Positions 1 to 6,479 are shown, numbered from the stretch's first letter. The stretch: 27,143 nucleotides of DNA from JAHDBG01 sp963922315 (GCA_963922315.1 CAWUID010000029.1:1-27143), one strand, 5' to 3'. The notes: generated from the sequence alone by a model not told the origin. Made by a program: numbers and translations.

Positions 1-102
1 GTTGTAGATAGACCGCAGTTTTTGATTTGCTATAATATAAGATTGGTGGGTGATTGCGGATGGCGTGTTGTAGATAGACCGCAGTTTTTGATTTGCTATA
101 AT
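1..102 (+). CRISPR. Right end of a type II-C CRISPR array (two repeats, one spacer)
   Basis: Two identical 36-bp repeats (1-36 and 67-102), beginning GTTGTAGATAGACC and ending TTTGCTATAAT, flank a 30-bp spacer (37-66). The array runs off the left edge. The orientation is fixed by the tracrRNA at 5225-5307, whose anti-repeat pairs with the plus-strand repeat, so crRNAs are read rightward, toward cas2. The last nine bases, TGCTATAAT, form a perfect extended -10 promoter element (31-36, 97-102), as in Neisseria type II-C repeats. Initiation about 7 nt downstream would leave roughly 24 nt of spacer in each crRNA. The second repeat shows no decay although it is the terminal one visible. The spacer target was not recognised. 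Confidence 0.95.
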
Positions 103-174
103 CCAAGTGCCATAACTATTTGTTTTTCCAGGTTTTTTGTTGTGGTGCTGGTATTTTTTTCTGAGGTCATATGG

Positions 175-504
175 CTAAAATAACGTGTACTGTTTGGGGT
201 TTTTGCGTTCTTGTCGAACGCGTCCAACGAAGCTGTAGATGTTTTCGTACTGCTTGTCAGTGATGGTCAGGATATCAACCCGTCCGCCTTCCGGCAGATT
301 GTCTTTAATGCGTTTGTACAAGGTGTTGGCCTGCTCTTTGCCGCTGACCATGCGCAGGTAGACAGAGAACTGGCTCATCTGAAAGCCCTGATCCAGTAAA
401 TAGTTACGAAACTTGCTGGCGGCCTTACGTTCTGCCTTGGTATGTGTCGGCAGGTCAAACAGAGTCATGATCCACATCAGTCGATAAGCAGATAAGGTGC
501 TCAT
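175..504 (-). CDS. cas2: CRISPR-associated endonuclease Cas2 (type II-C)
   Basis: This 109-aa protein has the Cas2 ferredoxin-like pattern: an N-terminal beta strand ending in L-F-D-L-P (Asp17 at the family's conserved acidic position), then basic helices and a short C-terminal strand. Cas2 dimers bridge two Cas1 dimers in the spacer integration complex; the scaffold role matters more than any nuclease activity. The ATG overlaps the cas1 stop as ATGA (504-501), implying translational coupling. Met10 is a possible later start but would lose the coupling. Only 72 bp separate the stop (TAG) from the last repeat, with no csn2 or cas4, which supports subtype II-C. Confidence 0.95.
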   Translation of the reverse strand: MSTLSAYRLMWIMTLFDLPTHTKAERKAASKFRNYLLDQGFQMSQFSVYLRMVSGKEQANTLYKRIKDNLPEGGRVDILTITDKQYENIYSFVGRVRQERKNPKQYTLF

Positions 505-1430
505 ATTTCGCTGGTTAAGTGAGCGAACAACTCACAATTGAGCGGGTCGGGTGGTTCTGGCAGGCGCAGTTGGTCTTTTTCTCCGAGAAACACCTGAGCC
601 AGTGACGTACAGAGGTTGTAGATGCATTGCACAACAGGTGTCGTGCCAGTACTTTGGGTCAAGTCTATATATAAAACCTCAGCCAATTGTGCTTTTGTCT
701 GAGGGATCACTTGTTGTGTGCCGTCACGCAGAATTGCCCATACCCGCAGATCAATCAAAGGGCGAAAAGGCTCAATCAGATCGTCCACCAGGCGGAATGC
801 ATCATACGCATTTGCATGATGCAGCCCGATGCTGGGGTGTAGTCCGGCAGCAATCACACCACGCGCGGTGGCCGAGCGAATGATGGTATAGCCATAATTC
901 AGTAGCGCGTTACCATCTTCTGCATCAGGGTTACGACGAAAGTCTTTGCCGAATAATAATGTCCAGTAACGGCGTGCGGCCTGGCCTTCGATATTGTCCG
1001 GATCACCAGATCGTACCTTGCGAATCAGGCTGCTGACGGGTACGGATGGCTGCCCGATATAAGCCAGCACCGTGGCCTGCATTTCCAGCTTGGATTGCAC
1101 AATGGTTTGCCACAAACGCTTTGGCAGCGTTTTCCTGGCATTTAACTGGCCTGTAATCCGTTTCGCCTGATGATAATTGCCGTCTGTTGCCAGCAGCATA
1201 CCCACTGGCTGAAAGCTGCTGTTGCACAAGACAAAAGGCACGTTGCGTTCGGCAAGAGCAGCCAGCAGGTTGCTGGAGTGCGTGATGCCATGTCCGGAGG
1301 CAATCACTGCTGCCAGCTCGTCCAGAGGAATCCGGCCAATTTCCTCTTCTTTATCTGAGACCACCATAAAGCCGCGATCACGATGCAGATAGCGATTGTT
1401 CTGGTGAATATCGACAACCTGAATTGGCAT
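501..1430 (-). CDS. cas1: CRISPR-associated endonuclease Cas1 (type II-C)
   Basis: Cas1 is the integrase that inserts new spacers at the leader end of the array. The frame encodes about 309 aa from the ATG at 1430. An N-terminal beta-rich domain is followed by a helical catalytic domain. The metal ligands are visible as Glu in N-I-E-G-Q-A-A-R-R-Y-W (about residue 148), His in G-L-H-H (about 205) and Asp in L-V-D-D-L-I-E-P-F-R-P (about 217). The frame extends upstream to a TTG at 1469 that would overlap the cas9 end by 35 nt; the ATG lies 4 nt past the cas9 stop and gives the usual family N-terminus, so I chose it. It ends in an ATGA overlap with cas2. Confidence 0.94.
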   Translation of the reverse strand: MPIQVVDIHQNNRYLHRDRGFMVVSDKEEEIGRIPLDELAAVIASGHGITHSSNLLAALAERNVPFVLCNSSFQPVGMLLATDGNYHQAKRITGQLNARKTLPKRLWQTIVQSKLEMQATVLAYIGQPSVPVSSLIRKVRSGDPDNIEGQAARRYWTLLFGKDFRRNPDAEDGNALLNYGYTIIRSATARGVIAAGLHPSIGLHHANAYDAFRLVDDLIEPFRPLIDLRVWAILRDGTQQVIPQTKAQLAEVLYIDLTQSTGTTPVVQCIYNLCTSLAQVFLGEKDQLRLPEPPDPLNCELFAHLTSEI

Positions 1431-1434
1431 CAGA

Positions 1435-4400
1435 TTAAGCCTTGAAGCCTGGGTCTCTGACTTGCCCAAGCAAACTCACTGTGATCTTGCGTGCTGATAT
1501 TTTACGAAGTGCTTCAGGTGACTTATAGATGTAACTAAATGAATCCTGGGTGTCTCGGTTGCGCGCATCAACATTAGCTTCATAGTGTTCACATAAACAG
1601 ATAATTCCTTCGCTCATTTTTTGTATCCGCATAATTTTACGTTGACCTGATTTTTGAATAGCAATCATGTCATTATTGATTAAACGCATAATGAGTAGTT
1701 TTCCACGAAAAGTTTCGGTGCAAAAGCGTTTCCTATCATTCATAAAGGTTTGATAGGTCGCCTGATTAGCGTCAAAAGTTCGAATGATATCACCTTCCCA
1801 TTTTCCATCAGATGTGCAATAAATTTCATAACAATAATTTCCACCTGATCGATATATTTTAACTGGATTTTCTATAAATTTTTCTGGCTTTGGCGAAATT
1901 GCAGTACCTTTCAATTTGATTGACACACCTGATATTTTGCGTAGTAAATAAGCTTTTCTGGGCCAGTTAGGGGGTGCTAGCTTAGCCAGCGTTTGCTTAA
2001 TCTCAATATCTGAAAATTCCTCCGTCATATTTTTCAGTAGTGTAGCTAGTCGAGTATTTTCCAGCATAGAAAATTCTTTGCGTTTCAGATCTGCCAAAGC
2101 AACACGATGACGGGTTAAATATAAGTTTTTCTCAGCGTCTAGTACTTTAACCATGCCATATGCAGTATCTTCATGTAGCTGGGCTTGTGGATTATGATCT
2201 GGCTTATGTGATACAGTACAGTTTTTAATAGCTTGGCGCGTCTGAGGAATCAGGTTGGGGAATGGTAGTTTTTCATGTACACCTCGAAGTAAATTCTCTG
2301 CACTGTGATCTCGGTGTTGTCCGGCAAGTTTTGCAACATCATTTAATAATCTACGATCAATCAATCCGATTACGATGGCGTCAATGGCATGATGGCGATG
2401 GTCATGGCGATTTTTTTTCTGATCTTTACTCAGAACTTGATTAAGTCCCCATTTTGCGCGCAGCATAGCAGTCAGGCGGCCAGGAGAACTGACAATTTTG
2501 TTTCCAGGGCAAATTTTTTGCAGATATTCACGGGTGGCGCGGGAAAAGTATGTTGTGTCAGTCAATTGCCGCTGGATAAAGTTGGCACCATCTTTTTCAA
2601 ATTCGCCGGTGCTGTTCAGCCATTCTTGCAAAGCATCAGGAGTAAAGCGTTTGCGTTTGTTGTGGGGTAACTTGGTAATGCGAGTCTGAATTTTCTCCCA
2701 ATCATAGTCGTCCGATGGTATCCTTTGACATAGTTCATATACTGATTGATTACCTTTCAGCGCATTAGCTTCTTGAGTAACCAGTATTTTATTGTTATAG
2801 CTATCATCTAATGTTTTGGAAAAAGGTAAAATGTGATCAATCTGGTAAGCGTTGGTGAATAGTTTGCTGAAACATATAGTTTTACCGCTATAAATGCAGC
2901 TTGGTTTTGTTTTATCCAGCTCATTAAATAACTTAAGTTTAAGTCGATTGATAGCATTAGGCTTCTGATTTAACTCAATTAGACGCTGATTCAATTTTTC
3001 ATTATAAATTCGGTTTCTGGCATTTTCTGCATTTCTCTCCTTTTTGTGCTCACGACTGAGTTTAAGCTCACGAGCTAGCTCAATGTGAATTTCTTCAGGT
3101 TTTCCATAGCGACGCATGATAGTATTCACTACTTGTCGTAGCTGGTTTAGCCCGATGTGTACTGTGGGATTAGTGATACGACCATATTTTTCTTCATCCG
3201 GATTAGTTGCAGTCTGAATGTTTTGGCAATGTCGTGTCAGGATTTCCCCATAATAAGGCAATTCGTCTGATAATTCTTTCGCGTCAGGAATGCGATGATC
3301 AATATAACCTGCCGCTCTGACTGCTTGGTCATAGGTATAAGGTCGATCTTTTTCTTCATTCCAACTCTCCAGGTAAGGCAGTATTTTCTTGATGGCTTGT
3401 TTGCTGAGGCGGAAGTGGCCGCTATCCAATTTGACTTTTTCAGCAATATGAGTTGCAGCTGTGGTATCAAGCCTGTATTCAGCTTGTAATTGCTTAATGA
3501 GTACAGTGTTACTATCTGCGTTAAGTATGAGGGTAACAATTTTATCTTGTATTTCTTGAGTAAATTGATACCAGCTCTTGCCAAAAGCCTTTTTGCTGCT
3601 TAACTGATAATTGGTCTTGTTCCCTGGAACATTTTTGCGTGCGATAGACGAGTTTTCGATAGTAAAAGAATAAAAAACATCGTTATCTCCAAATAATTTT
3701 TTTCGTAATTTGACATAGGTAGTCGTGTTGCATTTTTCTAAATGGTTGACTAGTTTGTCGCGTTGTTCTTGGTTGAGGCTGGTTTCTTCATCAGTGTGTA
3801 AATGAGACAGGCGCAAATGATTCACTTCCTGGTACAGACGGAAGCGTTGCGCTGTCGATAACGCTTTTGGTGCGCGCTCACGTTCAGGCTCCAGCATGCA
3901 GTGTCCCACTGACTGAGGCTGTAAAGGGCGTTGATAGAAAATAATGTTATGGATTTTGTCATGTGCTGGCTGAGTGAGGAGAGTAGGGTGATAAAGTTGC
4001 TGTTTTTCCCATAGCGCCTCAAATTCGGCCTCAATCATATCTCGGTCTGCATATAAAACATATTGTGCTTTGCTACCTGAGCCTTGTAAGCGAGCGCGTG
4101 TGCCTTCGCCATTTTTTAATCGCTCATATAAAATTGCACCGATAGTAACTTTGCGTTCAGTTGTATCTGAGTCGCTTTTTGTGCACAACTGGCTTTGCAT
4201 CGCCTTAATGGCTTGTTTGATTTTCCCGCTTTCCTGATCTTTAGCGTCTGATTTTCTGTTGGATTTAAAACCGCGTCGCTGATTGAGGTGAAACAAGACG
4301 CGCCCTAGCTGATGTGGTGTGAGTGGTGCGTCTAGTCCATCAGTTCTGAGTTCGTAGGGATTCAATGATTGTAGTGAGCGTGCTTCAGGAGTGCCCAAAG

Positions 4401-4653
4401 GAGGGAATAGCCCGTGCTGCTGCAAACAATTCAGCAGATTAGTGCGCCTTTGCAGATAGCGATCCCGATGGCGACGCTGTCTGCGCGGTATGCGTCGCTT
4501 TGCTCCAAGTGATTCCTGATTTTTAGGATCCCGCCCTTCCGGAAAGATGCGTGAGCCGATACGAATCAGTTCCCGGGGTGCTTTTTTGTGCAGGCGAAAA
4601 ATGGACCAACCAATGGAGTTGGTTCCCATGTCCAGTGCAAGGCGGTATTTCAT
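1435..4653 (-). CDS. cas9: Type II-C CRISPR RNA-guided endonuclease Cas9
   Basis: This 1072-aa compact Cas9 is close in size to Neisseria meningitidis Cas9 (1082 aa). RuvC-I carries Asp8 in L-D-M-G-T-N-S-I-G-W. An Arg-rich bridge helix follows at about 50-75, then the REC lobe. RuvC-II has Glu525 in I-H-I-E-L-A-R-E, HNH has Asp606-His607 with Asn at 620/621 and 630, and RuvC-III has His755 and Asp758 in H-H-A-I-D-A. The C-terminal ~300 residues are the PAM-interacting part. No catalytic residue is missing. It heads the cas9-cas1-cas2 operon. Sampled lines are 52-62% G+C at the N-terminal end, about 40% in the middle and about 30% at the C-terminal end. No good promoter lies between it and the tRNA 34 nt upstream. 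A GAG 3-6 nt before the ATG may serve as a weak ribosome site. Confidence 0.97.
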   Translation of the reverse strand: MKYRLALDMGTNSIGWSIFRLHKKAPRELIRIGSRIFPEGRDPKNQESLGAKRRIPRRQRRHRDRYLQRRTNLLNCLQQHGLFPPLGTPEARSLQSLNPYELRTDGLDAPLTPHQLGRVLFHLNQRRGFKSNRKSDAKDQESGKIKQAIKAMQSQLCTKSDSDTTERKVTIGAILYERLKNGEGTRARLQGSGSKAQYVLYADRDMIEAEFEALWEKQQLYHPTLLTQPAHDKIHNIIFYQRPLQPQSVGHCMLEPERERAPKALSTAQRFRLYQEVNHLRLSHLHTDEETSLNQEQRDKLVNHLEKCNTTTYVKLRKKLFGDNDVFYSFTIENSSIARKNVPGNKTNYQLSSKKAFGKSWYQFTQEIQDKIVTLILNADSNTVLIKQLQAEYRLDTTAATHIAEKVKLDSGHFRLSKQAIKKILPYLESWNEEKDRPYTYDQAVRAAGYIDHRIPDAKELSDELPYYGEILTRHCQNIQTATNPDEEKYGRITNPTVHIGLNQLRQVVNTIMRRYGKPEEIHIELARELKLSREHKKERNAENARNRIYNEKLNQRLIELNQKPNAINRLKLKLFNELDKTKPSCIYSGKTICFSKLFTNAYQIDHILPFSKTLDDSYNNKILVTQEANALKGNQSVYELCQRIPSDDYDWEKIQTRITKLPHNKRKRFTPDALQEWLNSTGEFEKDGANFIQRQLTDTTYFSRATREYLQKICPGNKIVSSPGRLTAMLRAKWGLNQVLSKDQKKNRHDHRHHAIDAIVIGLIDRRLLNDVAKLAGQHRDHSAENLLRGVHEKLPFPNLIPQTRQAIKNCTVSHKPDHNPQAQLHEDTAYGMVKVLDAEKNLYLTRHRVALADLKRKEFSMLENTRLATLLKNMTEEFSDIEIKQTLAKLAPPNWPRKAYLLRKISGVSIKLKGTAISPKPEKFIENPVKIYRSGGNYCYEIYCTSDGKWEGDIIRTFDANQATYQTFMNDRKRFCTETFRGKLLIMRLINNDMIAIQKSGQRKIMRIQKMSEGIICLCEHYEANVDARNRDTQDSFSYIYKSPEALRKISARKITVSLLGQVRDPGFKA

Positions 4654-4687
4654 GTCTCGACTATACCTGTTAAAGTGATAAAATGAA

Positions 4688-4776
4688 TGGTGCGCCCAGT
4701 GGGATTCGAACCCACAAAGCTGTGTCGGCTTAATCGGTTTTAAAGACCGTTGTGTCTACCATTCCACCATGGGCGC
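4688..4776 (-). tRNA. Class II (Leu-like) tRNA with canonically placed anticodon UUA, CCA encoded
   Basis: The 89-nt gene folds as a full cloverleaf: a 7-bp acceptor (GCGCCCA/TGGGCGC), A73, encoded CCA, a 3-bp D stem (GTG/CAC) with GG in the loop, a GTGGG/CCCAC T stem with TTCGAAT loop, and an 18-nt variable arm (AAGC/GCTT). The anticodon stem is ACGGT/ACCGA, four pairs plus an A·A at 27-43, around the loop CTTTAAA. This puts C at 32, U at 33, UUA at 34-36 and AA at 37-38. The long arm and A73 suggest leucine identity, but tRNA-Leu(UAA) would need the loop shifted by one base, which breaks the stem. As read, it would decode the stop UAA. It lies 34 nt upstream of cas9 on the same strand. Confidence 0.85.
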
Positions 4777-4815
4777 CATATGCAAATCATGAGCTGCGTA
4801 CTGACAAAACTACAA

Positions 4816-4879
4816 CTAACCAAACGCTTTTTCCCTAAACACAGATTATAATTTTTCCTAACCAAACCTTTTCCCTAAA
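4816..4879. repeat. Pair of imperfect 22-24 bp direct repeats upstream of the tRNA
   Basis: Copy 1 (4816-4839) reads CTAACCAAACGC then TTTTTCCCTAAA. Copy 2 (4858-4879) reads CTAACCAAACC then TTTTCCCTAAA. They differ by two deleted bases and are separated by 18 nt containing the palindrome ATTATAAT (4845-4852). The period is 42 bp. They may be regulator-binding sites at the tRNA/cas promoter or a duplication left by an insertion; the sequence alone does not decide. Confidence 0.6.
4845..4850 (-). promoter_or_regulatory. Candidate -10 element for the tRNA (and possibly cas9) transcript
   Basis: On the minus strand this is a perfect TATAAT, about 70 nt upstream of the tRNA 5' end and between the two direct repeats. 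The -35 region is poor (no TTGACA-like hexamer at 16-18 nt). Because ATTATAAT is palindromic, it could equally serve the plus strand. Confidence 0.3.
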
Positions 4880-4983
4880 AAAACGAGAAATTGAGAACTT
4901 CAATTATCAAAAAAATTCTGGTTTTTGTCAAGTCACTGCCAGCTGCTGGGCCTGGTGGTAGGCTAATCATATAGGCTATTTTT

Positions 4984-5130
4984 ATGCAATTAATAAACCA
5001 AAGTTTTGCTTCCATTGAGTTAAAGTGCCCTAATGCAGAAACGCGGGCTGCTTTTGAAGAGGCTCAGAAGTTGGATAATCTCGTGACTTATCATAGTGTT
5101 CAGGAAGTTTTCGATGAAATCTGGGAGTGA
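4984..5130 (+). pseudogene. Remnant of a RelB/DinJ-type antitoxin (C-terminal part, 48 aa)
   Basis: A short frame from ATG to TGA encodes 48 residues. Residues 16-48 (P-N-A-E-T-R-A-A-F-E-E-A, then Y-H-S-V-Q-E-V-F-D-E-I) match the C-terminal tail common in RelB/DinJ-family antitoxins, which wraps around a RelE-like toxin. The N-terminal ribbon-helix-helix DNA-binding part is missing, a TAG lies in frame just upstream (4972-4974), there is no convincing ribosome site, and no toxin frame follows. I read it as a decayed module in the cas9–rpsL gap; a short expressed antitoxin cannot be excluded. Confidence 0.5.
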
Positions 5131-5188
5131 GTTTCGAGATGTGTGCTGAGTGAGCTGGTGTATGGCGAGTGCCTCCTCACTTAAAAAG

Positions 5189-5218
5189 TTGCTGTGACTT
5201 GCAGATCCCTGCTAGAAT
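5189..5218 (+). promoter_or_regulatory. tracrRNA promoter (extended -10)
   Basis: TTGCTG (5189-5194) and TAGAAT (5213-5218) are 18 nt apart. The -10 is preceded by TGC, giving TGCTAGAAT, an extended -10 very like the TGCTATAAT inside each CRISPR repeat. Initiation about 7 nt downstream falls at the start of the anti-repeat. Confidence 0.7.
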
Positions 5219-5224
5219 AAGAAC

Positions 5225-5307
5225 TGCAAATCAAAAGCTGCGTAAGTTTCTGTCTACTAACAAGCTTATTGCAACAGATCAAAGGCCGGGCAATGCCCGG
5301 CCTTTTT
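5225..5307 (+). ncRNA. tracrRNA of the type II-C system
   Basis: Positions 5226-5261 form the anti-repeat to the CRISPR repeat at 1-36. GCAAATCAAAAGCTGCG (5226-5242) is complementary to 17 nt of the repeat with one G·U pair. After a bulge (5243-5248), TCTGTCTAC plus AAC (5249-5261, one unpaired T) pairs with the repeat start. The 3' tail is short: CAA/TTG (5261-5263 with 5269-5271) could make a minimal nexus hairpin, and one strong terminator hairpin closes the transcript. Alternatively, ATTGC (5268-5272) can pair with GCAAT in the terminator loop region (5290-5294). The terminator direction fixes the strand. The gene is divergent from cas9 and about 230 bp before rpsL. Confidence 0.9.
5284..5307 (+). 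terminator. Intrinsic terminator of tracrRNA
   Basis: A perfect 8-bp stem GGCCGGGC/GCCCGGCC (5284-5291 and 5295-5302) with loop AAT is followed by five T (5303-5307). It is also the last Cas9-binding hairpin of the RNA and insulates the str promoter downstream. Confidence 0.93.
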
Positions 5308-5379
5308 GCGTTTAGAGGGCAGGCTCATCAGTCACAAGCGCCTGAGTTGTGATGGTGCACACCCGGTGTAATTCGGCTA

Positions 5380-5408
5380 TTGACACCTTTTGGGCTTGAG
5401 CCTAGAAT
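5380..5408 (+). promoter_or_regulatory. Promoter of the str operon (rpsL)
   Basis: A consensus TTGACA (5380-5385) lies 17 nt from TAGAAT (5403-5408). Transcription from about 5415 would leave a ~126-nt leader before rpsL. It lies just past the tracrRNA terminator and is the strongest plus-strand sigma-70 promoter I see in this gap, so it probably drives much of the ribosomal cluster. Confidence 0.85.
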
Positions 5409-5540
5409 GCATCGGCTTTTGCGGCTTAACGCCTTATCGTTCGCTCGGGCAACATGGTTGCTTGTACGCTTAGTGAGTCGCTTCCGATTTTTGTTGGCGT
5501 TGTCTTAAAACAGCGTCATTTTTTTGATGGAATGAGTTGC

Positions 5541-5915
5541 ATGACCACGATCAATCAGTTGGTGCGCAAGCCACGTCAGCGTAAGCCGGAAAAGACAAAT
5601 GTCCCGGCACTGGAAGCGTGCCCGCAGAAACGTGGTGTCTGCACCCGGGTCTACACCACAACTCCGAAAAAACCGAACTCAGCGTTGCGTAAAGTTGCTC
5701 GTGTGCGCCTGACCAACGGTTATGAAGTGACCAGTTATATAGGCGGCGAAGGCCACAACCTGCAGGAACACTCGGTGGTGCTGATTCGCGGTGGTCGTGT
5801 TAAAGACTTGCCAGGTGTGCGTTACCATGTGGTACGTGGTGCACTGGATACTTCTGGTGTTGAAAAGCGTCGCCAGGGTCGTTCCAAGTACGGTGCGAAG
5901 CGCCCTAAGTCCTGA
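5541..5915 (+). CDS. rpsL: 30S ribosomal protein S12
   Basis: The 124-aa protein sits at the decoding centre and is the classic site of streptomycin resistance. The motif T-T-T-P-K-K-P-N-S-A-L-R-K keeps the wild-type lysines (Lys43/44 counting Met) and G-R-V-K-D-L-P-G keeps Lys88 and Asp89, the latter being the residue RimO methylthiolates, so a sensitive allele is expected. The frame is open upstream to 5454, but M-T-T-I-N-Q-L-V-R-K-P is the family N-terminus and a GGA lies about 9 nt before this ATG; an ATG 9 nt earlier is the only serious rival. It is the first gene of the str operon. Confidence 0.97.
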   Translation: MTTINQLVRKPRQRKPEKTNVPALEACPQKRGVCTRVYTTTPKKPNSALRKVARVRLTNGYEVTSYIGGEGHNLQEHSVVLIRGGRVKDLPGVRYHVVRGALDTSGVEKRRQGRSKYGAKRPKS

Positions 5916-5924
5916 TTTTGCCGC

Positions 5925-5964
5925 CAGGGCAATAATGCCCTGAAGTATCTCCGGCGATCTGCCG
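5925..5964 (+). promoter_or_regulatory. Hairpins in the rpsL–rpsG gap, possible S7 control site
   Basis: CAGGGC/GCCCTG (5925-5930, 5937-5942, loop AATAAT) is followed by a weaker CGGC/GCCG (5952-5955, 5961-5964). In E. coli, S7 represses its own synthesis by binding the structured rpsL–rpsG intercistronic RNA, so a similar role is plausible here. The function is inferred from position; I did not match the E. coli structure base by base. Confidence 0.45.
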
Positions 5965-5985
5965 ATATCTTGAGAGAAGTGGTAT

Positions 5986-6456
5986 ATGCCAAGAAGAAAA
6001 GTTGCTGCCAAACGTGAAACGCTACCAGATCCGAAATTCGGTAGTCAGTTGCTGGCGAAGTTTATCAATATTGTGATGGTAGACGGTAAAAAATCTGTTG
6101 CTGAAAACATTCTGTATCGAGCATTAGATCAGGTTAAACAAAAGCGTGGCGGTGAGCCTTTAGATTTGCTGGATCGCGCTCTGGAAAGCGTGCGTCCGAT
6201 GGTTGAAGTGCGCTCACGCCGGGTTGGTGGCGCGACTTATCAGGTGCCGGTTGAAGTTCGTGCCGTCCGGCAGGACACGCTGGCAATGCGCTGGTTGATT
6301 GACGCGGCTCGTAAGCGCAGTGAAAAAACAATGGCGGCCCGGCTTGCCGGTGAATTCCTGGACGCGATGGAGCAGAAAGGTAGCGCCGTTAAAAAGAAAG
6401 AAGATACCCATCGTATGGCCGAAGCAAACAAGGCGTTTGCACACTATCGCTGGTAA
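5986..6456 (+). CDS. rpsG: 30S ribosomal protein S7
   Basis: The 156-aa protein starts M-P-R-R-K-V-A-A-K-R and is the primary binder of the 16S rRNA 3' major domain, organising the head of the small subunit. The helical core (K-F-I-N-I-V-M-V-D-G-K-K) and the C-terminal H-R-M-A-E-A-N-K-A-F-A-H-Y-R-W are intact and at usual length. A GAGAAGTGG ribosome site precedes the ATG. It lies 70 nt after rpsL across a structured spacer and 23 nt before fusA. Confidence 0.97.
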   Translation: MPRRKVAAKRETLPDPKFGSQLLAKFINIVMVDGKKSVAENILYRALDQVKQKRGGEPLDLLDRALESVRPMVEVRSRRVGGATYQVPVEVRAVRQDTLAMRWLIDAARKRSEKTMAARLAGEFLDAMEQKGSAVKKKEDTHRMAEANKAFAHYRW

Positions 6457-6479
6457 TTAACTGATTCAGGTAGCTGGTT

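Noticed and set aside
128..160. Terminator after the last CRISPR repeat
   Set aside because: Only a 4-bp CCAG/CTGG stem with a 16-nt loop precedes the T-run; too weak to call.
1431..1469. Longer Cas1 starting at a TTG at 1469
   Set aside because: It would overlap cas9 by 35 nt with a rare start. The ATG at 1430 sits 4 nt after the cas9 stop and matches the family N-terminus.
4688..4776. Plain tRNA-Leu(UAA)
   Set aside because: Putting UAA at 34-36 requires the loop TTTAAAA, which makes CGGTC face CCGAT and destroys the anticodon stem. The UUA reading keeps four stem pairs and all conserved loop bases.
5454..5540. 29-residue N-terminal extension of S12
   Set aside because: The extra residues do not resemble any S12, and the family start M-T-T-I-N-Q-L-V is present downstream.
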